Assembly (NCBI RefSeq): GCF_000153205.1
Contig: NZ_CH672427.1
Location: forward strand, 3,340,596 to 3,404,595
DNA: 64,000 bases
From: Nitrococcus mobilis Nb-231
GTDB taxonomy: Bacteria; Pseudomonadota; Gammaproteobacteria; Nitrococcales; Nitrococcaceae
Reading direction: 5' to 3'
Numbering within the stretch: position 1 is the stretch's first letter; each line of letters begins with the position of its first letter. Made by a program: the position numbers and the translations under genes. Below the pieces are notes generated by a model. It made no database searches. It was given only the letters and a program-made list of their open reading frames with translations, and had not been told where the DNA came from. Shown piece after piece: positions 12,725-20,375 of this stretch.

Positions 12725-13348
12725 ATGTGCCAGTTTTTCGTGATCCATCCGATGACCCCCCAGCCGCGCCTGATTCGTCGAACCGCCGAGATTCTGCAGC
12801 GCGGTGGGGTGATCGCCTACCCCACCGATACCGCCTATGCGCTGGGCTGCTGCATGGGGGAGAGGGAGGCCGTAGAACGAATTCGGCGCTTGCGCAAGCT
12901 GCACGAGCGGCATAATTTTACCTTGGCCTGCCGGGATTTATCGGATATCGGCACCTACGCCAAGGTCGGTAATAATGCCTTTCGTTTGCTCAAGGCTCAT
13001 ACTCCGGGACCGTATACCTTCGTCCTTCCCGCCACCGGCGAGGTGCCGCGGCGACTCCAACACCCGAAGCGCAAGACCATTGGCATCCGCGTCCCGGACA
13101 GTGCAGTAGCGAATGCTATTTGTGCCGAACTCGGCGCACCCTTGATGACCACTACCCTGCTGTTGCCCCATGAGGATCTGCCATTGACTGATCCGGAGCT
13201 GATACGCGAGCGTATTGGTGCGCAGCTGGATCTGATCATCGATGGCGGCGCCGGCGGGTTGGAGTTGAGCACGGTAATCGATCTCACCGGCGAGACACCG
13301 GCGGTGATACGGCGTGGTGTGGGGAATGCCGCGGTATTCGAAGCATAA
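12725..13348 (+). CDS. yciO: YciO, Sua5/YrdC-like protein
   Basis: A 207-residue protein of the YrdC/Sua5 fold. It starts MCQFFVIHPMTPQPRLI and contains the family nucleotide-binding segment GGVIAYPTDTAYALGC, the TPGPYTFVLPAT loop and KRKTIGIRVPDS. The closely similar N-terminus and C-terminal STVIDLTGETPAVIRRGVG match YciO, not TsaC. YciO binds double-stranded RNA/nucleotides in E. coli, with weak or no threonylcarbamoyl-AMP synthesis reported. AGAGGG precedes the ATG at 12725. Confidence 0.9.
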   Translation: MCQFFVIHPMTPQPRLIRRTAEILQRGGVIAYPTDTAYALGCCMGEREAVERIRRLRKLHERHNFTLACRDLSDIGTYAKVGNNAFRLLKAHTPGPYTFVLPATGEVPRRLQHPKRKTIGIRVPDSAVANAICAELGAPLMTTTLLLPHEDLPLTDPELIRERIGAQLDLIIDGGAGGLELSTVIDLTGETPAVIRRGVGNAAVFEA

Positions 13349-13352
13349 CGGC

Positions 13353-13395
13353 AGCCTGGCACAACAGGCGGCTGCGTCGCCTGTTGTGCCAGGCT
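13353..13395. repeat. Perfect 18-bp inverted repeat between yciO and trpS
   Basis: The arms AGCCTGGCACAACAGGCG (13353-13370) and its exact reverse complement (13378-13395) enclose a 7-nt loop (gctgcgt). There is no T-tract on either strand, so it is not a standard intrinsic terminator on sight. It may end yciO transcription, act in the trpS leader, or be a protein-binding palindrome. Confidence 0.85.
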
Positions 13396-13440
13396 ATCAT
13401 ACGGTTCGTTTCCGTTGAGCGAAATCAACTCTAGGAGGTG

Positions 13441-14661
13441 ATGTTGAGCATACACGACCCGCGCCAGGCTCGCGTTCTTTCCGGGATGCGGCCTACCGGC
13501 CGGTTGCATTTAGGCCATTACCACGGTGTTCTAAAAAATTGGGTGCAGTTACAGCAGGAACATGAGTGTTTCTTTTTCGTCGCGGATTGGCATGCGTTGA
13601 CCACAGCCTACGATGAGCGCGAAATCATCGGTGAGAACATTTGGGATTTGGTGATCGACTGGTTGGCCTGTGGCGTCAACCCGAGTTTGGCAAAAATCTT
13701 CATCCAGTCGCGGGTTATCGAACACGCCGAGTTGCACGTGTTGTTGTCTATGATCGCCCCGCTCGGCTGGCTGGAGCGGGTGCCTACCTACAAGGACCAG
13801 CAAAAGAATTTGCGTGACAAGGATCTGCTCACTTACGGCTTCTTGGGCTATCCGGTACTGCAGAGCGCCGATATTCTCATCTATCAGGCGAGCGCCGTGC
13901 CGGTCGGAGAAGATCAGGTCTCGCATGTGGAGCTCACGCGCGAACTCGCTCGGCGTTTCAATTACTTGTTCGGCCGTGAGCCCGATTTTGCGGACAAGGC
14001 CACCGCCGCAGTCAAGCGGATGGGCAAGAAAAATGCCCGGCTCTACACCGAGCTGCGCCGTAAATACCAGCAACAGGGTGACCACGAGGCGTTGGGTGAG
14101 GCGCGGGCGTTGATCGAGAGCCAGCAGAACATTACGCTGGGTGAGCGCGAGCGTCTACTGGGTTACCTGGAAGGCACAGGACGCACTATTTTGCCGGAGC
14201 CGAGGGCGCTGCTGACACCCGCCTCGCGTATGCCAGGGCTGGACGGGCGCAAGATGTCCAAATCCTACGGCAATACGATTTCGCTGCGAGACGAGCCGCA
14301 AGCTGTGGAGCAAAAGATCCGAACCATGCCTACGGACCCCGCTCGGGTGCGACGCACCGATCCGGGCGAGCCTACCAAATGCCCGGTTTGGGACTTCCAC
14401 CGGCTTTACTCCGAGCAAAAGACGCAGGAGTGGGTGCTCGCCGGCTGCCGTTCCGCCGGCATTGGCTGTCTGGAGTGTAAACAGCCGATCATCGATGCCG
14501 TGCAGGCGGAACTGGCGCCCATTCATGAGCGAGCCCGCGCGTTCGAAGCCGATCCGCAAGCCGTACGCCGCATTGTCGCGGATGGTTGCGAGAAGGCCCG
14601 TAGGGTGGCTCGAGAGACGATGCAGGAGGTGCGGGCTGCTGTCGGCCTGGATTATCGGTGA
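13441..14661 (+). CDS. trpS: Tryptophanyl-tRNA synthetase
   Basis: A 406-residue class I synthetase. The HIGH-type motif is in SGMRPTGRLHLGHYHGVLKN near residue 16 and KMSKS is in GRKMSKSYGNT near residue 275. It is longer than the 334-residue E. coli enzyme because of an insertion around residues 190-260 (KNARLYTELRRKYQQQGDHE onwards), as in other long-form TrpS. AGGAGGTGAT spans 13433-13442, so the true start may be the TTG at 13444, which is spaced better than the ATG at 13441. Its stop overlaps scpA (TGATG). Confidence 0.95.
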   Translation: MLSIHDPRQARVLSGMRPTGRLHLGHYHGVLKNWVQLQQEHECFFFVADWHALTTAYDEREIIGENIWDLVIDWLACGVNPSLAKIFIQSRVIEHAELHVLLSMIAPLGWLERVPTYKDQQKNLRDKDLLTYGFLGYPVLQSADILIYQASAVPVGEDQVSHVELTRELARRFNYLFGREPDFADKATAAVKRMGKKNARLYTELRRKYQQQGDHEALGEARALIESQQNITLGERERLLGYLEGTGRTILPEPRALLTPASRMPGLDGRKMSKSYGNTISLRDEPQAVEQKIRTMPTDPARVRRTDPGEPTKCPVWDFHRLYSEQKTQEWVLAGCRSAGIGCLECKQPIIDAVQAELAPIHERARAFEADPQAVRRIVADGCEKARRVARETMQEVRAAVGLDYR

Positions 14662-15545
14662 TGGCACGCGAAGTGGATGCAGCCCCGGCGGCGGCCTACC
14701 CAGAGCACGCGGATGCTCAATCCATAGCCGCGACCGCCAAGATCAGAGGCGAGCCGCTGACCAAGTTTCCGCACGATCTCTATATTCCGCCGGATGCCTT
14801 GGAGGTCATCCTGGAGGCCTTCGAGGGGCCGCTTGATCTGTTGCTTTATTTGATCCGTCGGCAGAACCTCGATGTTCTCGATATCCCGATTGCCGAGATT
14901 ACTCGGCAATACATGCGTTACGTCGAACTGATGCAGGATCTGCGACTGGAGCTTGCGGCCGAGTACCTGGTCATGGCGGCGGTTTTGGCGCATATCAAGT
15001 CACGCATGCTACTGCCACAGCCAGCCGTGCAGGAGCCCGAAGAAGCCGATCCGCGGGTCGAGTTGGCGCGCCGGCTCCAGGAGTACGAGCAGTTCAAGGA
15101 GGCGGCGCAGGCCCTCGATGAGCAGCCCCGAGTTGCGCGGGATGTCTTTCCGGGGCATGTCCCAGCTCCGTCGTTACCACGTATTGAACGAGCCGAACCG
15201 ACGGTGAGCCTGGGCGAGTTGTTCTTGGCGTTGGCGGATGTAATGGCTCGGGCGAAGCACTTTACCCATCACGCGGTGCAACGCGAGGCACTTTCAGTAC
15301 GCCAGCGTATGGTCGATATACTGAACCGGGTGGATAGCGAGCGCTTCAGCGCGTTTGCGGAGCTGTTTTCCGCCAACGAGGGGCGTTTAGGTCTTACCGT
15401 CACGTTCCTGGCGGTGCTAGAGCTTTACCGGGGGCGGTTGATCGAGCTGCGCCAGACCGAGGCGTTTGCACCGATCTACCTGCGTGCGGTTGCGCACGCA
15501 GGGCAGGGGCCGCCGAGCTCTGGGCAATCGATAAGGGATGATTAA
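14661..15545 (+). CDS. scpA: Segregation and condensation protein A
   Basis: A 294-residue kleisin. It has the N-terminal SMC-head-binding region FEGPLDLLLYLIRRQNLDVLDIPIAEITRQY preceded by an unusual 45-residue extension, a variable acidic linker, and a C-terminal winged helix (TFLAVLELYRGRLIELRQTEAF). ScpA bridges the SMC heads with ScpB. Translationally coupled to trpS by a 1-nt overlap and followed after 6 nt by scpB. Confidence 0.94.
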   Translation: MAREVDAAPAAAYPEHADAQSIAATAKIRGEPLTKFPHDLYIPPDALEVILEAFEGPLDLLLYLIRRQNLDVLDIPIAEITRQYMRYVELMQDLRLELAAEYLVMAAVLAHIKSRMLLPQPAVQEPEEADPRVELARRLQEYEQFKEAAQALDEQPRVARDVFPGHVPAPSLPRIERAEPTVSLGELFLALADVMARAKHFTHHAVQREALSVRQRMVDILNRVDSERFSAFAELFSANEGRLGLTVTFLAVLELYRGRLIELRQTEAFAPIYLRAVAHAGQGPPSSGQSIRDD

Positions 15546-15551
15546 GCCATA

Positions 15552-16148
15552 ATGGAGTCAGAGCTGAAATACATCATCGAAGCCGCTTTATTAGCGGCCG
15601 GTGAGCCGCTGTCGGTGGAACGTCTGCAGAGGCTGTTTCCGCAAGACCGACAACCGGGGACGGCGGTCGTGCGCGGAGCCTTGGTTGCGCTGGCTGAGGA
15701 CTACCAGCACCGTGGCATCGAACTCAAAGAGGTCGCCAGCGGCTATCGGATCCAGGTGCGCGCGGAGTTGGCGCCTTGGGTGGCGCAACTTTGGGCGGCG
15801 CGGCCGGGGCGCTATTCCCGCGCTCTGCTGGAAACACTCGCGATCATTGCTTACCGGCAACCGATCACACGTGGTGAAATCGAGGAGATCCGAGGCGTTG
15901 CCCTGAGCACCTCGATTATGCGAACGCTGCAGGAGCGTGGCTGGATCCATGTCGCAGGCCATCGGCCGTTGCCGGGGCGACCGGCCCTGTTCGGCACTAC
16001 CCGGGCTTTCCTCGATTACTTCAACCTCAAAAGCCTGGAGGAACTGCCTGCACTGAGCGAGCTCAAGGACTGGAGCGAGGCTCAGCCGGAACTCGAACTG
16101 TGTCTCGCCCAGTCCGATGGGGACGATACGGTGTGGGTGGCGGGATGA
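15552..16148 (+). CDS. scpB: Segregation and condensation protein B
   Basis: A 198-residue protein of two tandem winged-helix domains. Diagnostic segments are IIEAALLAAGEPLSVERL at the N-terminus, LETLAIIAYRQPITRGEIEEIRGV in the middle and GWIHVAGHRPLPGRPALFGTT. It is a dimer partner of ScpA in the SMC complex. ATGA overlap with rluB downstream. Confidence 0.95.
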   Translation: MESELKYIIEAALLAAGEPLSVERLQRLFPQDRQPGTAVVRGALVALAEDYQHRGIELKEVASGYRIQVRAELAPWVAQLWAARPGRYSRALLETLAIIAYRQPITRGEIEEIRGVALSTSIMRTLQERGWIHVAGHRPLPGRPALFGTTRAFLDYFNLKSLEELPALSELKDWSEAQPELELCLAQSDGDDTVWVAG

Positions 16149-16948
16149 GCGAGACGGAAAAACTGCAAAAGGTCCTGGCCCGGGCTGGCATGGGTTCGCG
16201 CCGGCAGATGGAGCATTGGATTCGGGACGGCCGCATCCGGGTCAACGGTCGAATCGCCCGACTCGGTGAGCGTGTGGCACCGCGGATGCAGATTACGGTA
16301 GATGGGCGGCCGCTGCGGCGGCGGAGCTTAAGTGGGTTGCCACGTATGTTGCTTTATCACAAGCCGGTCGGCGTGGTGACCACGCGTTCGGATCCCGCCG
16401 GACGTCCGACCGTTTTTCAGCATCTGCCGAGAATCAAAAAAGGGCGCTGGATCGCGGTGGGCCGACTGGATATCAATACCTGTGGTTTGCTGCTGTTCAC
16501 CACCGATGGGGAACTCGCCAACCGTTTGATGCATCCATCCTTTCGCCTGGTGCGCGAATACGCTGTTCGGGTCTACGGTGAAGTCACCGCCGAGATGATT
16601 ACCCGTTTGCAACAAGGTGTGGAGCTTGAGGATGGCCGTGGCGCCTTTGATCGCATCGAAGTGCTCTGCGAAGCGCAAGCAGCCAACGGCTGGTATCGGG
16701 TAAGCCTGGCCGAGGGGCGTCGCCGAGAAGTTCGACGGCTTTGGGAGTCGCAGGGGGTGCGCGTGAGTCGATTGATCCGGTTACGCTACGGCCCAGTGCG
16801 GCTGCCGCCCGGGCTGCGTCAGGGACAAATCAGGAAGTTGGGCCCGGCTGAGATAGTCCGCTTGTGCCGGGCCGTCGATCTGGATCCCGCTTGGCCGAAG
16901 CAGCAGGCTTGTACCCGCCGCCTGAGCGAGGCGCTGAAAAACGAGTAA
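16145..16948 (+). CDS. rluB: 23S rRNA pseudouridine synthase RluB
   Basis: A 267-residue RsuA/RluB-family enzyme. An S4 RNA-binding domain (EKLQKVLARAGMGSRRQMEHWI) is followed by the catalytic domain with the active-site Asp in GRLDINTCGLLLFTTDGELA. The Arg/Lys-rich segment EGRRREVRRLWESQGVRVSR matches RluB, which modifies U2605 of 23S rRNA. The ATG at 16145 overlaps the scpB stop. The scpA-scpB-rluB order is widely conserved. Confidence 0.94.
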   Translation: MSETEKLQKVLARAGMGSRRQMEHWIRDGRIRVNGRIARLGERVAPRMQITVDGRPLRRRSLSGLPRMLLYHKPVGVVTTRSDPAGRPTVFQHLPRIKKGRWIAVGRLDINTCGLLLFTTDGELANRLMHPSFRLVREYAVRVYGEVTAEMITRLQQGVELEDGRGAFDRIEVLCEAQAANGWYRVSLAEGRRREVRRLWESQGVRVSRLIRLRYGPVRLPPGLRQGQIRKLGPAEIVRLCRAVDLDPAWPKQQACTRRLSEALKNE

Positions 16949-16966
16949 CGAGTCCGCCACCCATTT

Positions 16967-17536
16967 TTACGGCCCAGGCTGTTCTCCCGTGGAGGCGATT
17001 AGGTATGGGCGCCGCGCGAGTGACACCGTGCTGCGGCGGGCGGCTATTGTAGGCGTGCCCAGTGCTGGGTCGGCGCTTGTTTGAGGTGCTGTCGCTGCGA
17101 GCACATGAGGCTCGCGCACATTATGGCGGACGGTCGTGATCCGGCTCTGCAGAGCCGCCGGTAAGTGCGAATACGCACCGATCAGCAGCACCAAGCGCCG
17201 TATTCCATCGTCGATATCGCACAAACTGCACAAGCGGCTCTGAATCGAGGGTTTGCTCAGTGCCGGCTCGAATTCCCGCAGCAGGTAGATACCGTCGTGG
17301 CGACTGGCCGCGATATAGGCGAGCACATCCGCTGGGGAGCGAGTCCGTGGAATGAAGATATGCTCGACGCCGATCCGGTAGAGCCCGCATTGCGATGACC
17401 AATCGTAGACGGCCTGCCCGGTTGTGAGCGAATACCGTTTGAATAAGGCGAGCAGTCGATCGGTCTCCTGAGTCTTGAGAGCGGCAATGCGATTCGTGGA
17501 GTCGATGATCTGTTGCAGCGTATTGGTTGCATCCAT
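16967..17536 (-). CDS. Small protein resembling the N-terminal domain of Ycf46-type AAA ATPases
   Basis: A 189-residue protein. The part up to about residue 130 (LFKRYSLTTGQAVYDWSSQCGL ... GIYLLREFEPALSKPSIQSR ... RRLVLLIGAYSHLPAALQS) resembles the N-terminal domain that precedes the ATPase core in Ycf46-like AAA proteins. No Walker motifs follow; the tail is low-complexity. It may be a free-standing domain or a truncated relative. The ATG at 17536 has no strong ribosome binding site. A CRP/FNR-like box and a weak promoter lie upstream. Function unknown. Confidence 0.6.
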   Translation of the reverse strand: MDATNTLQQIIDSTNRIAALKTQETDRLLALFKRYSLTTGQAVYDWSSQCGLYRIGVEHIFIPRTRSPADVLAYIAASRHDGIYLLREFEPALSKPSIQSRLCSLCDIDDGIRRLVLLIGAYSHLPAALQSRITTVRHNVREPHVLAATAPQTSADPALGTPTIAARRSTVSLARRPYLIASTGEQPGP

Positions 17537-17600
17537 AGCGCTCACTGGTGAGTTTTTTGTAACTGGAGAGTCACTGTAGTGGATTAAAAGCACAACATTA

Positions 17601-17616
17601 TGTGATTTATGTCAAA
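17601..17616 (-). promoter_or_regulatory. CRP/FNR-family binding-site-like sequence
   Basis: TGTGATTTATGTCAAA matches 9 of the 10 conserved positions of the CRP consensus TGTGA-N6-TCACA. Read on the minus strand, TTGACATAAATCAC matches 8 of 10 of the FNR/ANR consensus TTGAT-N4-ATCAA. A TACAGT hexamer at 17578-17573 (minus strand) would place a start near 17566. The box would then centre near -42, the class II activator position. It would control the 16967-17536 gene. Confidence 0.45.
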
Positions 17617-17626
17617 TTTTGGCTTC

Positions 17627-18415
17627 TCAGCCAGTGCGGCATTTGTCTATCGCCAGGGTGAACATCCCACCCTGGCGGGCCGGGCGTCTAGGATCGAGTA
17701 GGTAGATCAGTCCGCGGGCCGCCCCGTCTGGTGAGCGCAACTCCGCCGGATTCTCAGCCGGGTAGGCGAGCGCGCGCAGCGCCGTGCGGGTCGCACCCGG
17801 GTCGTAGCTTACGCAGCGCACCGGCGAGTCGTCTGGTAGTTCGGCGGCGAGCGTTCGCATCAAACCCTCGAGTCCGGATTTGGCGACGCCGTAGGCGCCG
17901 GCGTAAGGCTTGCCGATGCGTCCGGCCAGGTCGCTGATGAAAATCACGCGGCTGTGTGAGGCGCGCTCGAGCAGCGGCAGACAGGCTCGGGTGAGTAAAA
18001 AGGGTGCATTGAGGTTGATATGCAGGGTTCGGAACCAAGTCTCGATGTCGTAGTGGGCGATCGGACAGGGTCGGCCCAGTTCGGCGGCATTGTGGATCAG
18101 CGCATCGAGGCCGGCTAGGCTGTCATTCAGCCGTTGGGCGAGTTCCGTATAGTCTTGGGGCTTCGCGCCGAGCAAATCCATGGGGTAAATGGCTGGCTGG
18201 GGGCCGCCGGCTGTCTCGATCTCATCGTAAACGCGCTCCAAGGGTGGAATGTGCCGATCGAGTAGAATCACTGTGGCCCCGGCTTGTGCCGCCGCCAAGG
18301 CGGTTGCACGCCCGATTCCGGCGCCGGCGCCGGTAATGAGCACTCGCTGGTTGGCCAAGGCGTTGGCGGTAGGGCGGTAATCGACCGGGATTTCCTCGGT
18401 CATGGTTTCGGGCAT
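17627..18415 (-). CDS. yciK: YciK-like short-chain dehydrogenase/reductase
   Basis: A 262-residue Rossmann-fold SDR. It has the cofactor motif TGAGAGIG (28-35), NAA (109-111), and the YxxxK pair Tyr175/Lys179. The position 13 residues before the Tyr, normally the catalytic Ser, is Asp162 (FISDLAGRIGK), with Ser161 just before it. Place in the series ubiG-(mupP/gph)-yciK fits YciK, whose substrate is unknown. GAGGAG lies 8 nt before the ATG at 18415. Confidence 0.85.
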   Translation of the reverse strand: MPETMTEEIPVDYRPTANALANQRVLITGAGAGIGRATALAAAQAGATVILLDRHIPPLERVYDEIETAGGPQPAIYPMDLLGAKPQDYTELAQRLNDSLAGLDALIHNAAELGRPCPIAHYDIETWFRTLHINLNAPFLLTRACLPLLERASHSRVIFISDLAGRIGKPYAGAYGVAKSGLEGLMRTLAAELPDDSPVRCVSYDPGATRTALRALAYPAENPAELRSPDGAARGLIYLLDPRRPARQGGMFTLAIDKCRTG

Positions 18416-18427
18416 TGCTCGATCTCC

Positions 18428-19336
18428 TCAGCTTGGTATGCGCGCTCGCGGCTGCGCGCGTGCCGTGCGCCACGCCAGCCAGAGTTTGTGCAATGGGGTC
18501 AGGTGATAACGTCGCTCCAATAGCGGAAAGTGATCGTTCGTCATCACTTCGAGCAACGATCGGTACAGTTCGCCCAGTACAAGACCGGGGCGCTGTGACC
18601 AGCGCTCCGTCGGCGGCAGCCGCTGCGAGGCTTGGGCATAAAAACGGCGCGCGCGATCGGCTTGCTCGGTGAACAAGCGGCGCACCGGCTCGCTGGTCGT
18701 CGAGCGTTGCAAATCGCTCCACTCGACACCGGCGTTGCGGATTTCCGCCTCCGGGATGTAGCACCGCCCAGCCGCTGCATAGCGGCGGACGTTGCGTAGA
18801 AAACGAGTCAATTGCAGCGCGGTGCCCAAATCGTGGGCGAAGTCGAAGGCTCGGCGGTCGCGGTAGCCGCAGACCTGCACCGACAGACTGGCGATGGAGC
18901 AGCCGAGTCGATGGCAGTAAAGCGAGAGCTCGCGAAAGCTCGGATAGAGATTGTACTCCAAGTCCATTTGCGTACCTTCGAGAATCTGCTCGAAGTAGTG
19001 CCGATCCAGTCGATAGCGCTGCACCGGTGCATGCAAGGCTTGGCTGATGGGGTGGCTGCCGCAGCCCTCGAAGATGCGCGCGAGTTCCTCCCGCCACCAG
19101 GCGAGCTTGGCCGCAGCCACCTGGTGGTCGTGGCACTCCACCACGATTTCAGTCACTTCGGCGTGGAAGGCGTGCAAGGCAAGCAGCGCCGCGCGTTTGT
19201 CCGCTTCCGTAAACAGCAACGCATAATGCAGGCTCGATCCCCGGGGGGCGGCTTTGTCGCGGCAGAATTCGACGGCGTTCACGGTGTGTTCGCTACTCCG
19301 CAGGAGCGGGTGTGCTGCTCCGGGATTTGGGTGCAA
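18428..19336 (-). CDS. Squalene/phytoene synthase-like protein with degenerate active site
   Basis: A 302-residue protein that aligns end to end with HpnD/phytoene synthases (GSSLHYALLFTEADKRAALL, AKLAWWREELARIFEG, DLGTALQLTRFLRNV). All four Asp of the two DXXXD diphosphate-Mg motifs are gone. The first motif reads EVTEIVVE (60-67) where the family has EVDDVVDE, and the second reads LRNVRRY (180-186) where the family has LRDVGED. Ordinary prenyl-diphosphate chemistry is therefore unlikely. It lies 12 nt upstream of yciK, probably co-transcribed. The start may instead be the GTG at 19282. Confidence 0.82.
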   Translation of the reverse strand: MHPNPGAAHPLLRSSEHTVNAVEFCRDKAAPRGSSLHYALLFTEADKRAALLALHAFHAEVTEIVVECHDHQVAAAKLAWWREELARIFEGCGSHPISQALHAPVQRYRLDRHYFEQILEGTQMDLEYNLYPSFRELSLYCHRLGCSIASLSVQVCGYRDRRAFDFAHDLGTALQLTRFLRNVRRYAAAGRCYIPEAEIRNAGVEWSDLQRSTTSEPVRRLFTEQADRARRFYAQASQRLPPTERWSQRPGLVLGELYRSLLEVMTNDHFPLLERRYHLTPLHKLWLAWRTARAQPRARIPS

Positions 19337-19424
19337 TGCGCGGCTTCCACGAGCGGTACTCAGCCTGAGATAACCGACCCGCCCAGCGCGGCCGAATTCG
19401 GTGCTGCTAGCCGTCTGATGACGC

Positions 19425-20165
19425 TCATAGGGTCGTTTGGATGCCCGGCGGGCTCGACTGGCTCGACGGACCCAGCGCGGGGGCCAACCAGGACAGGATC
19501 TCCAGGGGATGCTCGATGAGCCCGTCGGCGCCCCAATCGGCTACTTGAGCATTGGGCTCGAGATAGCCGAACAGCGCCGCCAAGGCTGGGGTGCCGGCGC
19601 GCCGCGCGGCCGCAATGTCCTGCGGTGCATCACCCACCATCACACACTCCGGTGGCGTCAGAGCCAACTGTCGGCAGGCGGTGAAGATGGGGTGGGGATT
19701 GGGTTTGTGCAACGCTCGACAATCGCCGGTAACCACACAGGCGGCACGCCGAAGGTAGCCAAGTTGTTTCAGCAGCGGTCGAGTGAGCCAGCTCGGCTTA
19801 TTGGTTACGATCCCCCAGCGCAGGTTGCGGGCCTCGATCTCGGCTAGCAGCTCGTCGATACCGGGGAAGGGACGGGTCTGGCAGCTGAGTCGCGCCCGGT
19901 AGATGTCGAGGTAGCGTTGCAGCAACGATGCGAAACCCGGTTCATCGCGACTGAGCGCAAAGCCGTGGCGAATCATCGCGGCTCCCCCCTGTGCGACTAT
20001 CGGGCGGAGTGGCTCCGGCGCCAGGGTGGTCAGGCCGTGCTCGCGGCGCAGGTCGTTGAGGCTGCCGATTAGATCGGGTGCCGTGTCAAGGAGCGTGCCG
20101 TCCAAGTCCAACAAAACCGCCTTGGCAAGGCGTGACGAGGCGCCACCTGCGGCAGAATGAATCAT
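19425..20165 (-). CDS. mupP: HAD phosphatase: MurNAc-6-phosphate (MupP) or phosphoglycolate (Gph) phosphatase
   Basis: A 246-residue HAD hydrolase. The nucleophile motif is DLDGTLLDTAPDL, motif II the Thr in GIVTNKPSW, the Lys in HKPNPHP, and motif IV is in VMVGDAPQDI. The Gph family covers both activities. The C-terminal GYLEPNAQVADWGADGLIEH resembles MupP of Pseudomonas. The local order gyrA-mtnA-mtaD-ubiG-HAD-yciK is also the Pseudomonas mupP locus as recalled. MupP frees MurNAc in peptidoglycan recycling, while Gph detoxifies 2-phosphoglycolate. The ATG at 20165 is chosen for its fit to the family N-terminus. Confidence 0.72.
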   Translation of the reverse strand: MIHSAAGGASSRLAKAVLLDLDGTLLDTAPDLIGSLNDLRREHGLTTLAPEPLRPIVAQGGAAMIRHGFALSRDEPGFASLLQRYLDIYRARLSCQTRPFPGIDELLAEIEARNLRWGIVTNKPSWLTRPLLKQLGYLRRAACVVTGDCRALHKPNPHPIFTACRQLALTPPECVMVGDAPQDIAAARRAGTPALAALFGYLEPNAQVADWGADGLIEHPLEILSWLAPALGPSSQSSPPGIQTTL

Positions 20166-20237
20166 CCCGCGCACCTCAGCCGGTTTATGCAGCGCGGCAA
20201 CGGTAATCGTTGCGGCGGGCCTGGTTCGCAAAAGTAG

Positions 20238-20258
20238 CGCTGCCACCCTTTGGCAGCG
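20238..20258. repeat. Short inverted repeat between ubiG and the HAD gene
   Basis: CGCTGCCA (20238-20245) and TGGCAGCG (20251-20258) form a perfect 8-bp stem with a 5-nt loop. No T-tract follows, so it could be a processing or weak termination site in the minus-strand operon. Confidence 0.5.
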
Positions 20259-20375
20259 GTGTCATCTCTGGTCTTAGTCATCCGAATATCCCGCTAACAA
20301 CCCCGTTTGTCTTTCATTCTCTTGGAATCCGCTGAGCGGACCCTTGGCGCGTGTGTTTCCTATACCTCGGCGGAC

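Noticed and set aside
18222-19136. 304-codon minus-strand frame overlapping yciK and the synthase-like gene
   Set aside because: Same strand but different frame from two genes with clear family matches; Arg/Pro-rich nonsense composition.
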